DNA of 64,000 nt from Mesorhizobium sp. PAMC28654. GTDB taxonomy: Bacteria > Pseudomonadota > Alphaproteobacteria > Rhizobiales > Rhizobiaceae. Shown here piece after piece: positions 18,570 to 27,223 of the stretch. Position 1 is the first letter of the stretch, and each line of letters opens with the position of its first letter. Both the position numbers and the translations under genes were made by a program. Location of the stretch: contig NZ_CP085135.1 in the NCBI RefSeq assembly GCF_020616515.1, forward strand, positions 4,774,001 through 4,838,000, read 5' to 3'. The notes under the pieces were generated by a model that was not told the DNA's origin, made no database searches, and saw only the letters and a list, made by a program, of their open reading frames with translations.

Positions 18570-18770
18570 CTAGTCGGCTCGGATCATCACGTCGTACAGA
18601 TTGGATGGATGGCAGGTGAGCTTGGTGCGTTGCCGGTCTTTCAACTCGACGAGCACCAAGCCGTGCTCATCGACGCCGCGAAACAGATATCGCGTCGAGC
18701 CTCTTCGCGAGCTGATTTCTTCATACGGCCTAAGCTCGACGATACCGCGCTTGAAATGGAAAGCTTTCAT
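18570..18770 (-). CDS. Small hypothetical protein
   Basis: A 66-residue protein preceded by the good ribosome site GGAAGGGAACGACC. It appears beta-rich (STRYLFRGVDEHGLVLVELKD) with no membrane segment or known motif. It lies between the SprT-like gene and the recombinase on the same strand and is probably co-transcribed. Confidence 0.6.
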   Translation of the reverse strand: MKAFHFKRGIVELRPYEEISSRRGSTRYLFRGVDEHGLVLVELKDRQRTKLTCHPSNLYDVMIRAD

Positions 18771-18836
18771 GGTCGTTCCCTTCCTGATTTGCGTTTAAAC
18801 GGAGCGCGCGCCGTAGCCGGCGCGGCGGCTTCGCCA

Positions 18837-19480
18837 TCATGCGGCGACGATGTGGAATGACGACTGGCAGCAATCGCAGGTGGCCGAAAACGTGTCGCGG
18901 CCGACCCTAGCCTTGACGGCCGGAACGCATGCGCATTCGAATAAACGCAAGCGACTGCCGGAACCGGCGCCACGCGACTTGCCGCCCTTTGTGCCGATGC
19001 CGGCCGGGCATGGTTTAACGCAACGGTACGGCCGAAGCGGTTTGTCAGAACGGCGACAGGCGCGCCATCATTCGGCTTCGGCAGGGCGTTGACGGCAAGC
19101 CGGATGCCAGGTGTGAAGTCTGCCCAGCGGTATTGATGGCCGGCCGCATGGCAATGCCGCAGGCCCAGCCGTTGGCAGGCATCCTTCCACTGCTTGCCGT
19201 GCCCGGCTTCGAAGCCGGCGACGACGTGGCCCAGCTCATGAATGGTAGTGCCGGCGAGTTGGCAGGTGTTTTCCTCGCCGAAGGCGCACACCTCGACAAA
19301 CGGTGCCGGAGCCTCGGAACCGTTCTGCCATTTGCTGTAATAGGTGACGCCGCGCAACCCGGCTTCGCCAGCGCCGAACACAAGCTTGATGGATGAGAGC
19401 TTGGCGGCATCGTCGGCATTTGCCGAAGCCGCGACGATATCCGCAACGGCGCGGACGTATTGTTCATGTGTCGTGGTCAT
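18837..19480 (-). pseudogene. SprT-like zinc metalloprotease gene with a frameshift
   Basis: From ATG 19480 the frame encodes a SprT-like domain with the zinc site TTIHELGHVVAGFEAGHG and LRHCHAAGHQYRW. Near 19040-19060 the natural frame is lost. Read one base earlier per codon, the downstream sequence gives KPCPAGIGTKGGKSRGAGSG, then FECACVPAVKARVGRD and ATCDCCQSSFHIVAA with a stop at 18837-18839, a zinc-ribbon C terminus of the kind SprT-like proteins have. The unshifted frame runs to 18767 with low-complexity sequence. One missing base would explain it: mutation or sequencing error. Role if intact: a DNA-repair-type or element-borne protease. Confidence 0.75.
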
Positions 19481-19514
19481 TCCCGTACCCTTTCGCCTCA
19501 CACCTATGTGTCCC

Positions 19515-19544
19515 ATAATTAAGGTACGCAAAAGGTACTGTCAA
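19515..19544 (-). promoter_or_regulatory. Promoter with repeats in the spacer, for the SprT-like/recombinase operon
   Basis: On the minus strand there is a perfect -35 TTGACA (19539-19544) and, 18 bp on, AATTAT (19515-19520) as -10. The spacer holds two GTACCTT copies (19532-19538 and 19521-19527) spaced 11 bp, one helix turn. This is the usual place for a repressor to block RNA polymerase. More GGGTAC/GTACCC words lie nearby (19485-19492 and about 19571). Confidence 0.6.
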
Positions 19545-20035
19545 TAGCGGTGTACTAGAAATGTTTACCAAAGGGTACATGCTGAAGGACCGAAGATTAG
19601 CAGCCAAGAGAAGCGGACAAGGTGCATACCCTTGGCACGCGACGATCAGTTTAACGCGGCGCTGGATTGAGCCGCTCTATGCCCAGCTCAATTGTCGGTC
19701 GGCCCGTACGGCGGATTCGCTACACTTTGTTTCGGCGGACGGGGGGGCGGACGGGTGGTACACCCAAACTCGAACGAGCGATGAAAGATCCCGCATACCC
19801 CGAGGGATAACAGAGGGCTCGCGCGGGCCGCCGCTTTCTGCCCTTAATGATTACGCGGCGGCCAGTGCGCTGGCACGCGCGCGGGTAAGCCGATCGCGAT
19901 CAAACCGATATATTCCAGGGGCTTCCCTAACGGCGGCCAACGCCAAAGAGCTAGCTACAACTATAGCAACACTCGTACAGGCACCGCTTCCGGGTATACC
20001 ACGGGCGTGCGACCAGCTTTTCTAAGCAGCCCCTG
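19545..20035. other. Gene-poor stretch, about 490 bp
   Basis: A frame is open rightward (19561-20025), but its predicted protein is basic, low in order and without a convincing ribosome site, so I do not call a gene. The stretch includes a run of GGGGGGGCGG and must contain the promoter for the rightward genes from 20036. No repeat or RNA gene was recognised. Confidence 0.4.
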
Positions 20036-21520
20036 ATGGTTATCGTGGACCGCTCGACACAAAAGGAATACGACGTGAACGCCTCACCGAATGAAATTGA
20101 AGGTGCGCTCGACTTGAGCAGCTTGGACGCGGCTCGCGAGAGTGCGGTCCGTCTACAAAGAGACAAGCAGCTTGTCAGCGCCACGCGCGACGCCGGTTTT
20201 TTTGCACGTATTGAAAGGCTTTGGAACGCTGCTCGCGACAAAGACGGTGTCGATCTGTTGAAAGCGGTCTCATTGCTTTTTCGGATATCCGCAGTTGCCA
20301 AGCACGTCAGGCCCCGATTCGAGGATTTGGTGTCTCAGATCGCGAATGTCCCTGCTGCAAGCCCGCAGACATTGGTTGAGAGCGATGACCGTCGCTATCT
20401 GGGCGAGGGTCTCAGGTTTGCGTCTGGCTCGTGGAAAGCGAACTACGCAGCGCAAGCAGCGGTCGAGGAGGTATCAGGAGAAGAAGCCCGCGAGCAATTT
20501 GTAGCTGTTTTGGTAGAAAGTGTGGGTAGTCTTGGAGGTGCCCTTCAAGCCTTGCGCTTCGAATTCGACTCCTGGCGGGTTGATACGCAGGACGTCGGGG
20601 CTAGTCGCGCTCGGAGGATGGCGCGAATTGTCTCTTGTCTCAAGAGAATAGTGATCGAGCAAGATCCGGAGGTCGGCAACGACGTGGGAGCTGCTCTCCT
20701 GGCATTTGCGCGATCTGCGATTGCAGGTGAGCCAATTTTAGACGTCAGTGCTCGCGTGCAAGCGGCCGAGGCGCTGTTGGACCTTGCTTCAAGTATCGTT
20801 CGTTTTCATTTTTCGATTGCTTCGGATTCCGAGACATACGCGGTAGTTGCCTTTGTGCGGCGTTGGTTTCCTTCGGACAACCCCCCGACCGAGCTACAAC
20901 CTATTCTAAATATCGTCGGGAGGCAGGTCCTAGAGGCTCTAATTTTCCTTGGCAAACAGGGCGTCCCGAACGATCAACTTCGGAGGACGTTTCTGTTGGT
21001 CCTCGGTGAATCCCGTGGATTGGTCGAGCTTCGGCAGGTCGGCAGCGAATTACCGGGGATTCCGGAAGAATTGCGCCACTGGTTTCTGTCCGGTAGGCTA
21101 AGTAGCGTCAAACTCGCAACCAATGACGCTGTCGATGAAACAGCGTTAAGGACTATCGACAGGGATATTGCCTATCTGTTCCGAGACGCGTCCGATCTAG
21201 TCGCAACCCTAGACCGAATAGAGGACGATCTTCCTGCTGCGATGTCGAATTACGAGCCGAGGCTTGTCCCGAGCGTTACGCGCCTCAGCGAGGGGGTTAA
21301 GCGAATCACGCAACGAGTGAATGTGGTAGCGGCGCGACGGCAAATGCGATTTGGCGGAATGATCGGCCAACTCGTCGATTTCAATCCTGTTGACCATGAA
21401 CTGCCTTTCGAGAGCTTGAAGGGAAGCGTTGCCAAGATTAAGCTTCCTTCCGTGATTAAAGGGGCCGAAGGGGCGCCGCCGATCGTTATTTTAAAGGCGG
21501 AAGTTGAGGGGGATGGCTAG
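20036..21520 (+). CDS. Unknown protein, partner of an Hsp70-like ATPase
   Basis: I do not recognise this 494-residue protein. It is mostly helical, with no membrane segment and no catalytic motif I can name. The C-terminal third has a coiled-coil-like part around YLFRDASDLVATLDRIEDDL and ends in a beta-rich tail (PPIVILKAEVEGDG). It is followed after 3 nt by an Hsp70/actin-fold ATPase gene, so the two probably work together. G+C is visibly lower than the flanking genes. An in-frame GTG at 20075 has a better ribosome site (AAAGGAATACGAC) than the ATG at 20036, so the true start may be 13 codons later. Confidence 0.75.
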   Translation: MVIVDRSTQKEYDVNASPNEIEGALDLSSLDAARESAVRLQRDKQLVSATRDAGFFARIERLWNAARDKDGVDLLKAVSLLFRISAVAKHVRPRFEDLVSQIANVPAASPQTLVESDDRRYLGEGLRFASGSWKANYAAQAAVEEVSGEEAREQFVAVLVESVGSLGGALQALRFEFDSWRVDTQDVGASRARRMARIVSCLKRIVIEQDPEVGNDVGAALLAFARSAIAGEPILDVSARVQAAEALLDLASSIVRFHFSIASDSETYAVVAFVRRWFPSDNPPTELQPILNIVGRQVLEALIFLGKQGVPNDQLRRTFLLVLGESRGLVELRQVGSELPGIPEELRHWFLSGRLSSVKLATNDAVDETALRTIDRDIAYLFRDASDLVATLDRIEDDLPAAMSNYEPRLVPSVTRLSEGVKRITQRVNVVAARRQMRFGGMIGQLVDFNPVDHELPFESLKGSVAKIKLPSVIKGAEGAPPIVILKAEVEGDG

Positions 21521-21523
21521 CCA

Positions 21524-23203
21524 ATGGAAATTGATACAGCGCGGATTTTAACAGCTAACTTACTTGATCGCGTGTCTGCTGCGAGTGACGGACGTACGTA
21601 TCGGCTTGACGGAGCGATCACTCAAGGAGAGCTGGACGCGTTAAATCTGCTTGCTGGGCGGGCATCGGTGCCCGTTTCACCATCAGAGCCGAGGGCAACG
21701 CAAGGGTTGGATCATGCCACCAGCGTCACGCGCACCTCCGAAACGAATTCCTTAGCAGCAGTGCCCATCATCGGCAAAGCTAAGCTGGAAACGGCAGCCC
21801 TTGTTGCCGAGGCTGATCCGACTGTCTTCGCTTGCATCGACTTCGGAACTGCTTTCTCCAAGGCGGCAGTTTGGAAAAGCGACGACTCCAGGCCCATTCC
21901 GCTCGACTTGGAGCAGGCTGGATCGGGGACCCCTGGCTTCACGATCCCATCTTCAGTCTACATAACTGGAAATTCGGTCTTCTTTGGCCATCGGGCACTG
22001 GAAGAAAGCAGGCGCGAGAACAATCCAGCCAGAGAGCGCTTCGACTCACCTAAGCAATGCTTAAGCATAGATGACCCAGACGACATCGATAGGGAAAGCG
22101 TCGGCGTTGCAATTGACCCGTCCCAAACGTTTACTCGGGGCGATCTACTCAGACTATATCTCGCCTATTTAACGTCGTGCACGGCTGAGCGGATGGAGGC
22201 CCATGGATTATCTCGGCACACTCAGCGACGATTTGCAATACCGGTTTGGCGTGGAAAGCAACTCGAATCGGCCTCGTCGCTGCTACGGCGTTCGTTGCTG
22301 GAAGCTCAAGTGATTGCGGACAGCGTTGATCCTGAGGTCTGGGGGAAGGGGATCTCGATTTCGTTTGCCAAGTCGCTTTTGAACGCACTTCCTGACTTGG
22401 ATGCTGAGCTAATTGCAAATTCAGAAACGGTGCTAGACCATGTCTTGGAACCGATGGCTGCTGCGGCTGGTTTGACGGATCATGTTCGCAACAAGAAGGC
22501 TCGTGTGCTGGTCGCCGACATCGGCGCAGGGACGAGTGACTTCGGGGCCTACCAGTTCGTTCTTCCTGCGGCTGGACGCGCCCGAGCGCATCCGTTCTTG
22601 AACAGCGAAAGCGCGTTAAAGCAAGCTGGCAATCGTCTCGACGAGTTTCTAATACGGTTCATCGTTGAAAGGAGTGGAACGCCGGTCGGTTCAGACGCAG
22701 CCGTACGGATCGCTAAGTTTCTAATGAGAGACATTCGCGAAACGAAGCAAACGCTTTTCACGGTAGGTAGCGTTTTTGTCAGCATTCCCGACTTCTTTGA
22801 CATGACCATTACGCGCGATGAGTTCTCGCAGGATCCTCACGTAACTCAATTTGGCAGAACAATCGGTGGGCAAATTGCGAAGACAATTGAGAATGCTGGT
22901 GCAAAGAACTTCACGGAGGACGGGGTAAGCACCTATGCAATTCTTACAGGAGGCGGCGCCGGCCTCCCGATGATTCGCGACCTATTCAATGCTCCTTTTC
23001 CCACCAGTAGCGGAGACGTTAGCCTCCGGTTGGTGGATGCGACGCCAGACTGGGCTCTCGACGCGGGGGATGACGTACTTGCTATATTTCCTCAACTGGC
23101 CGTATCGAGCGGGGGCTCGTCTCCCGACCTTATTGAAGTGCGCTCATCCGTTAGCGATTTGACACAAGCGCCCCGGAGGGTTTGGGGACCAAGGTGGACT
23201 TGA
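21524..23203 (+). CDS. Hsp70/actin-fold ATPase
   Basis: A 559-residue protein with the three nucleotide-binding signatures of the DnaK/actin fold: phosphate-1 DFGTAFSK (106-113), phosphate-2 DIGAGTSD (332-339) and adenosine motif TGGGAG (475-480). A non-conserved extension of about 95 residues precedes the fold, and the substrate-binding domain of true DnaK is absent, so it is not a housekeeping chaperone. FFGHRALEESRRE resembles other Hsp70-like proteins of bacterial islands. It pairs with the 494-residue gene (3-nt gap, shared low G+C). Function is unknown; a sensor or switch role in defence or stress is inference. Confidence 0.85.
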   Translation: MEIDTARILTANLLDRVSAASDGRTYRLDGAITQGELDALNLLAGRASVPVSPSEPRATQGLDHATSVTRTSETNSLAAVPIIGKAKLETAALVAEADPTVFACIDFGTAFSKAAVWKSDDSRPIPLDLEQAGSGTPGFTIPSSVYITGNSVFFGHRALEESRRENNPARERFDSPKQCLSIDDPDDIDRESVGVAIDPSQTFTRGDLLRLYLAYLTSCTAERMEAHGLSRHTQRRFAIPVWRGKQLESASSLLRRSLLEAQVIADSVDPEVWGKGISISFAKSLLNALPDLDAELIANSETVLDHVLEPMAAAAGLTDHVRNKKARVLVADIGAGTSDFGAYQFVLPAAGRARAHPFLNSESALKQAGNRLDEFLIRFIVERSGTPVGSDAAVRIAKFLMRDIRETKQTLFTVGSVFVSIPDFFDMTITRDEFSQDPHVTQFGRTIGGQIAKTIENAGAKNFTEDGVSTYAILTGGGAGLPMIRDLFNAPFPTSSGDVSLRLVDATPDWALDAGDDVLAIFPQLAVSSGGSSPDLIEVRSSVSDLTQAPRRVWGPRWT

Positions 23204-23205
23204 CT

Positions 23206-23491
23206 ATGGGTTCGGCGTTTAAATTGTTGGCCAATTCGCCCTACACTCCTACAGTTCCCTACAGATTCGCACGGTGGGGCGACGAATAGATCGGTTTTGG
23301 GCAACCCAGGGCGCTTGTAACTTTCGGGCGAGTCGCTGGGGTAACGGTTCCAGTGGAGACGTTTGCTAAAGAGACTCCTGACTCGCTGCGATTGCAGGAG
23401 AGTGGGACCCTTTTCAGTTCGGCTCGAACACTGAAATCTGACGATAGTTGGCACCTGAAGATCGGGCTGCCAGAAGATTGGAACGAGATTG
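23206..23491 (+). pseudogene. Possible remnant ORF between the Hsp70-like and ATPase genes
   Basis: One frame starts at ATG 23206, 3 nt after the Hsp70-like stop, reads MGSAFKLLANSPYTPTVPYR and FARWGDE, meets TAG at 23287-23289, then stays open in the same frame through PVETFAKETPDSLRLQESG and LKIGLPEDWNEIDAW into the next gene. The protein-like composition on both sides of a single stop suggests a third gene of the low-G+C module, broken by a nonsense change and cut off by the junction with the next module. The evidence is only by eye. Confidence 0.35.
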
Positions 23492-26167
23492 ATGCTTGGG
23501 CTGACTTTACGCGAAGAATTTCGAGGCAAGCGCCTCAAAGGCACATCCATCGAGCTGTCCAACGATCAGCATACTGGTGCAACCCAGATTGCAGCCAAGC
23601 AGTTCCTGGAAATCACCTATCCCACGCATGACCTGCTGAAGGGCATCGAGGCCGTCGGCCCTAACCAGGGCCGTCCCGTGGTCGTAATCGGCGAACGCGG
23701 TCTCGGTAAGTCGCACTTGTTGGCCGCGCTCTACCACGCGGTGACTGATCCAGCATCGACCGGGGCGTGGCTCAAAGAGTGGGCTACCAAGCTGGCTGAC
23801 CCAGGTATCGGCAGCATCGCGCTACGTGACGGGATGTATGTCATCGGCGAAAGCCTGCACCGTCAGCGCTACAAATTCTTATGGGACGTGCTGTTCGAGA
23901 ACCACCCGCACGGCCCCTTCATCAAGGGCAAGTGGGAAGGCCAAGGCGAATCCAAGACCGAAATCCCGTCCGACAAGCTCATTATCGAGCTGTTGGAGAA
24001 TAAGCCGACGATGCTGCTGCTGGACGAGTTCCAGACGTGGTTTGACGGTCTCACCAACACCAAGCAGTATCCGTGGAAGCACTGGGCGTTCAACTTCATC
24101 CAGATCCTTTCGGAGATTGCCAAGGAACGCCCCGACCTCCTGGTACTGGTGATCTCAGTGCGGAATGGCGGAAGCGATGCCTACCAGCAGGTGCATCGCG
24201 TCAACCCGGTCGCCATTGACTTCAAAGCAGGCGGTAGCGCCGAACGCATCCAGCAGGATCGTCGCCGGATGCTGCTCCACCGCCTGTTCGACAACCGCTT
24301 GCAGATCGCCAACGGCACGATTGAATCGCTGATTGCCCCGCATGTCTCCGAGTCTTTCCGTCTCCTCGCCGTGCCCCCGGCCGAGCAGGAGCGCAAACGT
24401 CAGGAGTTCACCGAATCCTGGCCCTATTCAACACACCTGCTGCGGTTGCTCGAAGAACAGGTGCTGATCGCCACCGACGCGCAGGAAACGCGAGACCTGA
24501 TCCGAATCCTCGCGAACCTTTACAAGAGTCGCGGTGAGGCCGTCCCGCTGCTCACCGCTGCTGACTTCCGGCTGGACGAAGATTCCTCGGGTATTGGCGC
24601 ATTGCTGGAAGCCGTGGCCAACCAGCATCACCGCACGTTGCGCGAGAAGGCGCAGCAGAACATTATCTCGGTGACAGAGGCAAGGCACGACCACGCCAGT
24701 ATCGTACCGCATCTGCAAGAAATCGTCGGCGCGTTGTGGCTGCGCTCGATTGCCGTGGGCAATCTCGCCGGCGCTGAACCAGCCACTCTGCAACTGGACA
24801 TTACCCGCACTAAGCCGGTGGACGACAACGCCTTTCAGGTCGAGCTGGCAACCATTGTCGAGAACAGCTTCAACATTCACCAGGAAGGCATCAAGCTGCT
24901 GTTCCGGGAGCAAGAGAACCCGCGCGCCAAATTGATAGCTTATGCGCGCAACGACAAGTTATTCGCCGATGGCGCCGACCAGGCTCAGCTTGCCAAACAG
25001 ACGCGCTATGTCATCGCCGGCAGCGACGAGGTGGCCAAGACCTTTCGCGTAATCGCTTTGCCGAAATCATGGGGCAGCGATCCGTGGAAATCGCTCGACG
25101 ACGCCGAGCATCCTGACAGATGGGATGACCGTCTTCCCATTCTGGTGCTGCCCGAAGAGCCGGACAAGCTCGACGCCACGCTTGGGCGTTGGCTCATAGA
25201 CCAACTGCAGAAACGCCGCAACACGGTGCGCTTCCTGCTGCCGCGCGCGGGCAGCATAAACGCCTTTCTGGATCGGGATCTGCTCATCCTCGCCCGCGCC
25301 GAAATGAAGGCGCAGGAATGGGGTAGCCAGAACCCCGAGTACAAAAAGCTGCATAAGGAATTCGAGAACACCCTCCGCGACAACCTCAAGAAGCGGTTTG
25401 ATCGATTCGCCGTTCTGCAACGCTGGAATTTTACTGATCCTGCACAGTGCAAGTTCAGCGTCGAGCGTCTCGACAAGCAGGGATCTCAAATTCCCGAGGC
25501 TATCGAAGAAGCCCTGGTAAACGACCTATTCGTGCCGGAGGACTTCGAGGAGTTGGTGCTCGAATTTGCCAACAATAACGAAGCGGTCGGCAAGCTGCTG
25601 CGGGAACTGCAAGAGCCGCGCCCATCTGGGCAAGACTGCATTCCGTGGTTGGGCGAAACGGCGATGAAAGAGCGCCTTTTACGCCAGTGCGCCAGGGGCA
25701 AGATCGCGCTCAACGTGCGTGGCATGGAGTACCTGCAAACCCATCCGGGCGAAGATGAAGACACCGCCTGGCGACGCTTGCGGCCAAGGCTCTCGCTCAC
25801 AGGCCGTCATCTCGATGATGTGTTTGTGATGCTTCCTTCAGCAGTGCCTGCGACAGGCGGCTCTATGCCACCGGGGCCATCGCCCACAGGTGGCGGACTT
25901 TTCGGTGGCGACGGCACAACGCCCTCCGGCCCACCAGCATCTGGAGGCGAGACAGCTACCAGCGATCCCTCCGCGCCCACGCCGGGGGGCATCTTCGGTG
26001 GCGCCACCACGGGCGCCAAACCGCGCACTCCGCTGTCCAACCCGGCTACGTCGCCGCTGAACCTGATTGGAAAGATCGAAGGCTGGGGCATTGGCCCGGC
26101 CACGCGCGTGACCGAGGTCGATCAAACTGCCTGCCGCCAACGGCGCGCAGCTCAAGGAACTGCTTAG
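23492..26167 (+). CDS. DUF499-type AAA+ ATPase, C terminus frameshifted
   Basis: An 891-residue ATPase from ATG 23492. Walker A is GERGLGKS (67-74) and Walker B LLLDEF (175-180), with arginine-rich AGGSAERIQQDRRRMLLHRL later; this layout matches the large DUF499/COG1483 ATPases of defence islands. About residues 785-850 form a Gly/Pro/Thr-rich linker. The current frame ends TEVDQTACRQRRAAQGTA, but the +1 frame from 26124 reads KLPAANGAQLKELLRRLPDG, then MTFELNLEKEDD, ending in TGA at 26220-26222 that overlaps the next ATG. An extra base near 26117-26124 would explain this. The ATPase core is intact. It is expected to power a methylation/restriction-type complex with the next genes. Confidence 0.85.
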   Translation: MLGLTLREEFRGKRLKGTSIELSNDQHTGATQIAAKQFLEITYPTHDLLKGIEAVGPNQGRPVVVIGERGLGKSHLLAALYHAVTDPASTGAWLKEWATKLADPGIGSIALRDGMYVIGESLHRQRYKFLWDVLFENHPHGPFIKGKWEGQGESKTEIPSDKLIIELLENKPTMLLLDEFQTWFDGLTNTKQYPWKHWAFNFIQILSEIAKERPDLLVLVISVRNGGSDAYQQVHRVNPVAIDFKAGGSAERIQQDRRRMLLHRLFDNRLQIANGTIESLIAPHVSESFRLLAVPPAEQERKRQEFTESWPYSTHLLRLLEEQVLIATDAQETRDLIRILANLYKSRGEAVPLLTAADFRLDEDSSGIGALLEAVANQHHRTLREKAQQNIISVTEARHDHASIVPHLQEIVGALWLRSIAVGNLAGAEPATLQLDITRTKPVDDNAFQVELATIVENSFNIHQEGIKLLFREQENPRAKLIAYARNDKLFADGADQAQLAKQTRYVIAGSDEVAKTFRVIALPKSWGSDPWKSLDDAEHPDRWDDRLPILVLPEEPDKLDATLGRWLIDQLQKRRNTVRFLLPRAGSINAFLDRDLLILARAEMKAQEWGSQNPEYKKLHKEFENTLRDNLKKRFDRFAVLQRWNFTDPAQCKFSVERLDKQGSQIPEAIEEALVNDLFVPEDFEELVLEFANNNEAVGKLLRELQEPRPSGQDCIPWLGETAMKERLLRQCARGKIALNVRGMEYLQTHPGEDEDTAWRRLRPRLSLTGRHLDDVFVMLPSAVPATGGSMPPGPSPTGGGLFGGDGTTPSGPPASGGETATSDPSAPTPGGIFGGATTGAKPRTPLSNPATSPLNLIGKIEGWGIGPATRVTEVDQTACRQRRAAQGTA

Positions 26168-26221
26168 GAGGCTGCCCGATGGCATGACCTTCGAGCTGAA
26201 CCTTGAGAAAGAGGACGACTG

Positions 26222-27211
26222 ATGGTCCTGGCCGTCAGCCTGTTGCACGCCTTGGCGCAAGGTACGGACGCCGACGCCTGGAGCGCCATCGTCAACCACG
26301 CGGTTGAGATCGCATCGAAGCCCTTGGCCGCAGGAAATGCGCCCAGCGAGGTCGTCAAGCGCGATCGTGAAATCGGTGAACTGGATTTGTTCCTTTCCTC
26401 CTGCGGTTGGGATTTGTGGCAAGCCTTCGGCGGCAGCGTAGAGCGGACCTCCGATCGCTTGCTTCGCTGGTGGACCGAACCCTTCAGCGCAAAGGCGGTG
26501 TTGATCCTCGATGGTCTTTCGTTGCGTGAACTGCCGTGGCTGTTGCAGGGAGCGAAGGAGCGCGGTTTCACCCTTCATAGAGTCGAGGCCAACGCCTCTG
26601 AACTGCCCGGCGAAACCGACGAATTCGCCCACGCGCTCGGCTTTGCCAGCCGCAGCAAGCTACAGAACAATGGCGGCGGCTCGGCTCACAAACTGCAACC
26701 GGCGCAGACGGAAACCGTCGATCTGCCGTGGAAGGACTGCGAATCCTTGGTCGGTAGCACACCGAACCAAATCTTCTGGCACCACTGGCCCGACGCCAAG
26801 CTGCACGATGGATCCGGTGCAGGTCAGGGATTGGAGCCCCTAACGAAGGATACGGCCGAGCAACTGAGCGGCGACGATTTCTGGGCCTTCGTCGAACGTC
26901 TCGCTACCGGGCGGCGGCTGGTCATCACTTCCGACCACGGCTACGCGGCCACCGGCTACTTCCCCGATGCAGAGGGCGAGGTCGGCCAGTTCCTAAAGCA
27001 GACGTTTTCCAGCGGGCGCAGCAAGCCGGGTATGGTTGACACCGGTCCCTTCGTGCCCCCCGTGGCATTGCGGATCAGCAGCCCGCGCGGCGCGTCCCTG
27101 TTGGCCTTGGGTCGCAGGAAGTGGCGCAGCCAAGGCGGCTACCCGACGCTCACCCATGGTGGCCTGTCGCTACTGGAAGTGCTGTCGCCCTTCGTCGAGT
27201 TGACCAGGTAA
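26222..27211 (+). CDS. Short PglZ-domain protein (alkaline-phosphatase fold)
   Basis: A 329-residue protein with the PglZ/alkaline-phosphatase superfamily metal motifs: VLILDGLSLRE (Asp 97), VITSDHGYAATGY (Asp and His at 238-239) and LTHGGLSLLEV (His 312). PglZ is a hallmark of BREX/Pgl defence, where it is usually about 800 residues; here only the phosphatase-like domain remains, which may be normal for DUF499-linked systems. The ATG at 26222 overlaps the frame-restored stop of the ATPase (TGATG). The methylase starts 12 nt after its stop. Confidence 0.85.
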   Translation: MVLAVSLLHALAQGTDADAWSAIVNHAVEIASKPLAAGNAPSEVVKRDREIGELDLFLSSCGWDLWQAFGGSVERTSDRLLRWWTEPFSAKAVLILDGLSLRELPWLLQGAKERGFTLHRVEANASELPGETDEFAHALGFASRSKLQNNGGGSAHKLQPAQTETVDLPWKDCESLVGSTPNQIFWHHWPDAKLHDGSGAGQGLEPLTKDTAEQLSGDDFWAFVERLATGRRLVITSDHGYAATGYFPDAEGEVGQFLKQTFSSGRSKPGMVDTGPFVPPVALRISSPRGASLLALGRRKWRSQGGYPTLTHGGLSLLEVLSPFVELTR

Positions 27212-27223
27212 GGATCGCGGTTT

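Noticed and set aside
19561..20025. 154-residue ORF on the plus strand
   Set aside because: No ribosome site, unusual basic composition without order, and no recognisable motif; it lies in a promoter region.
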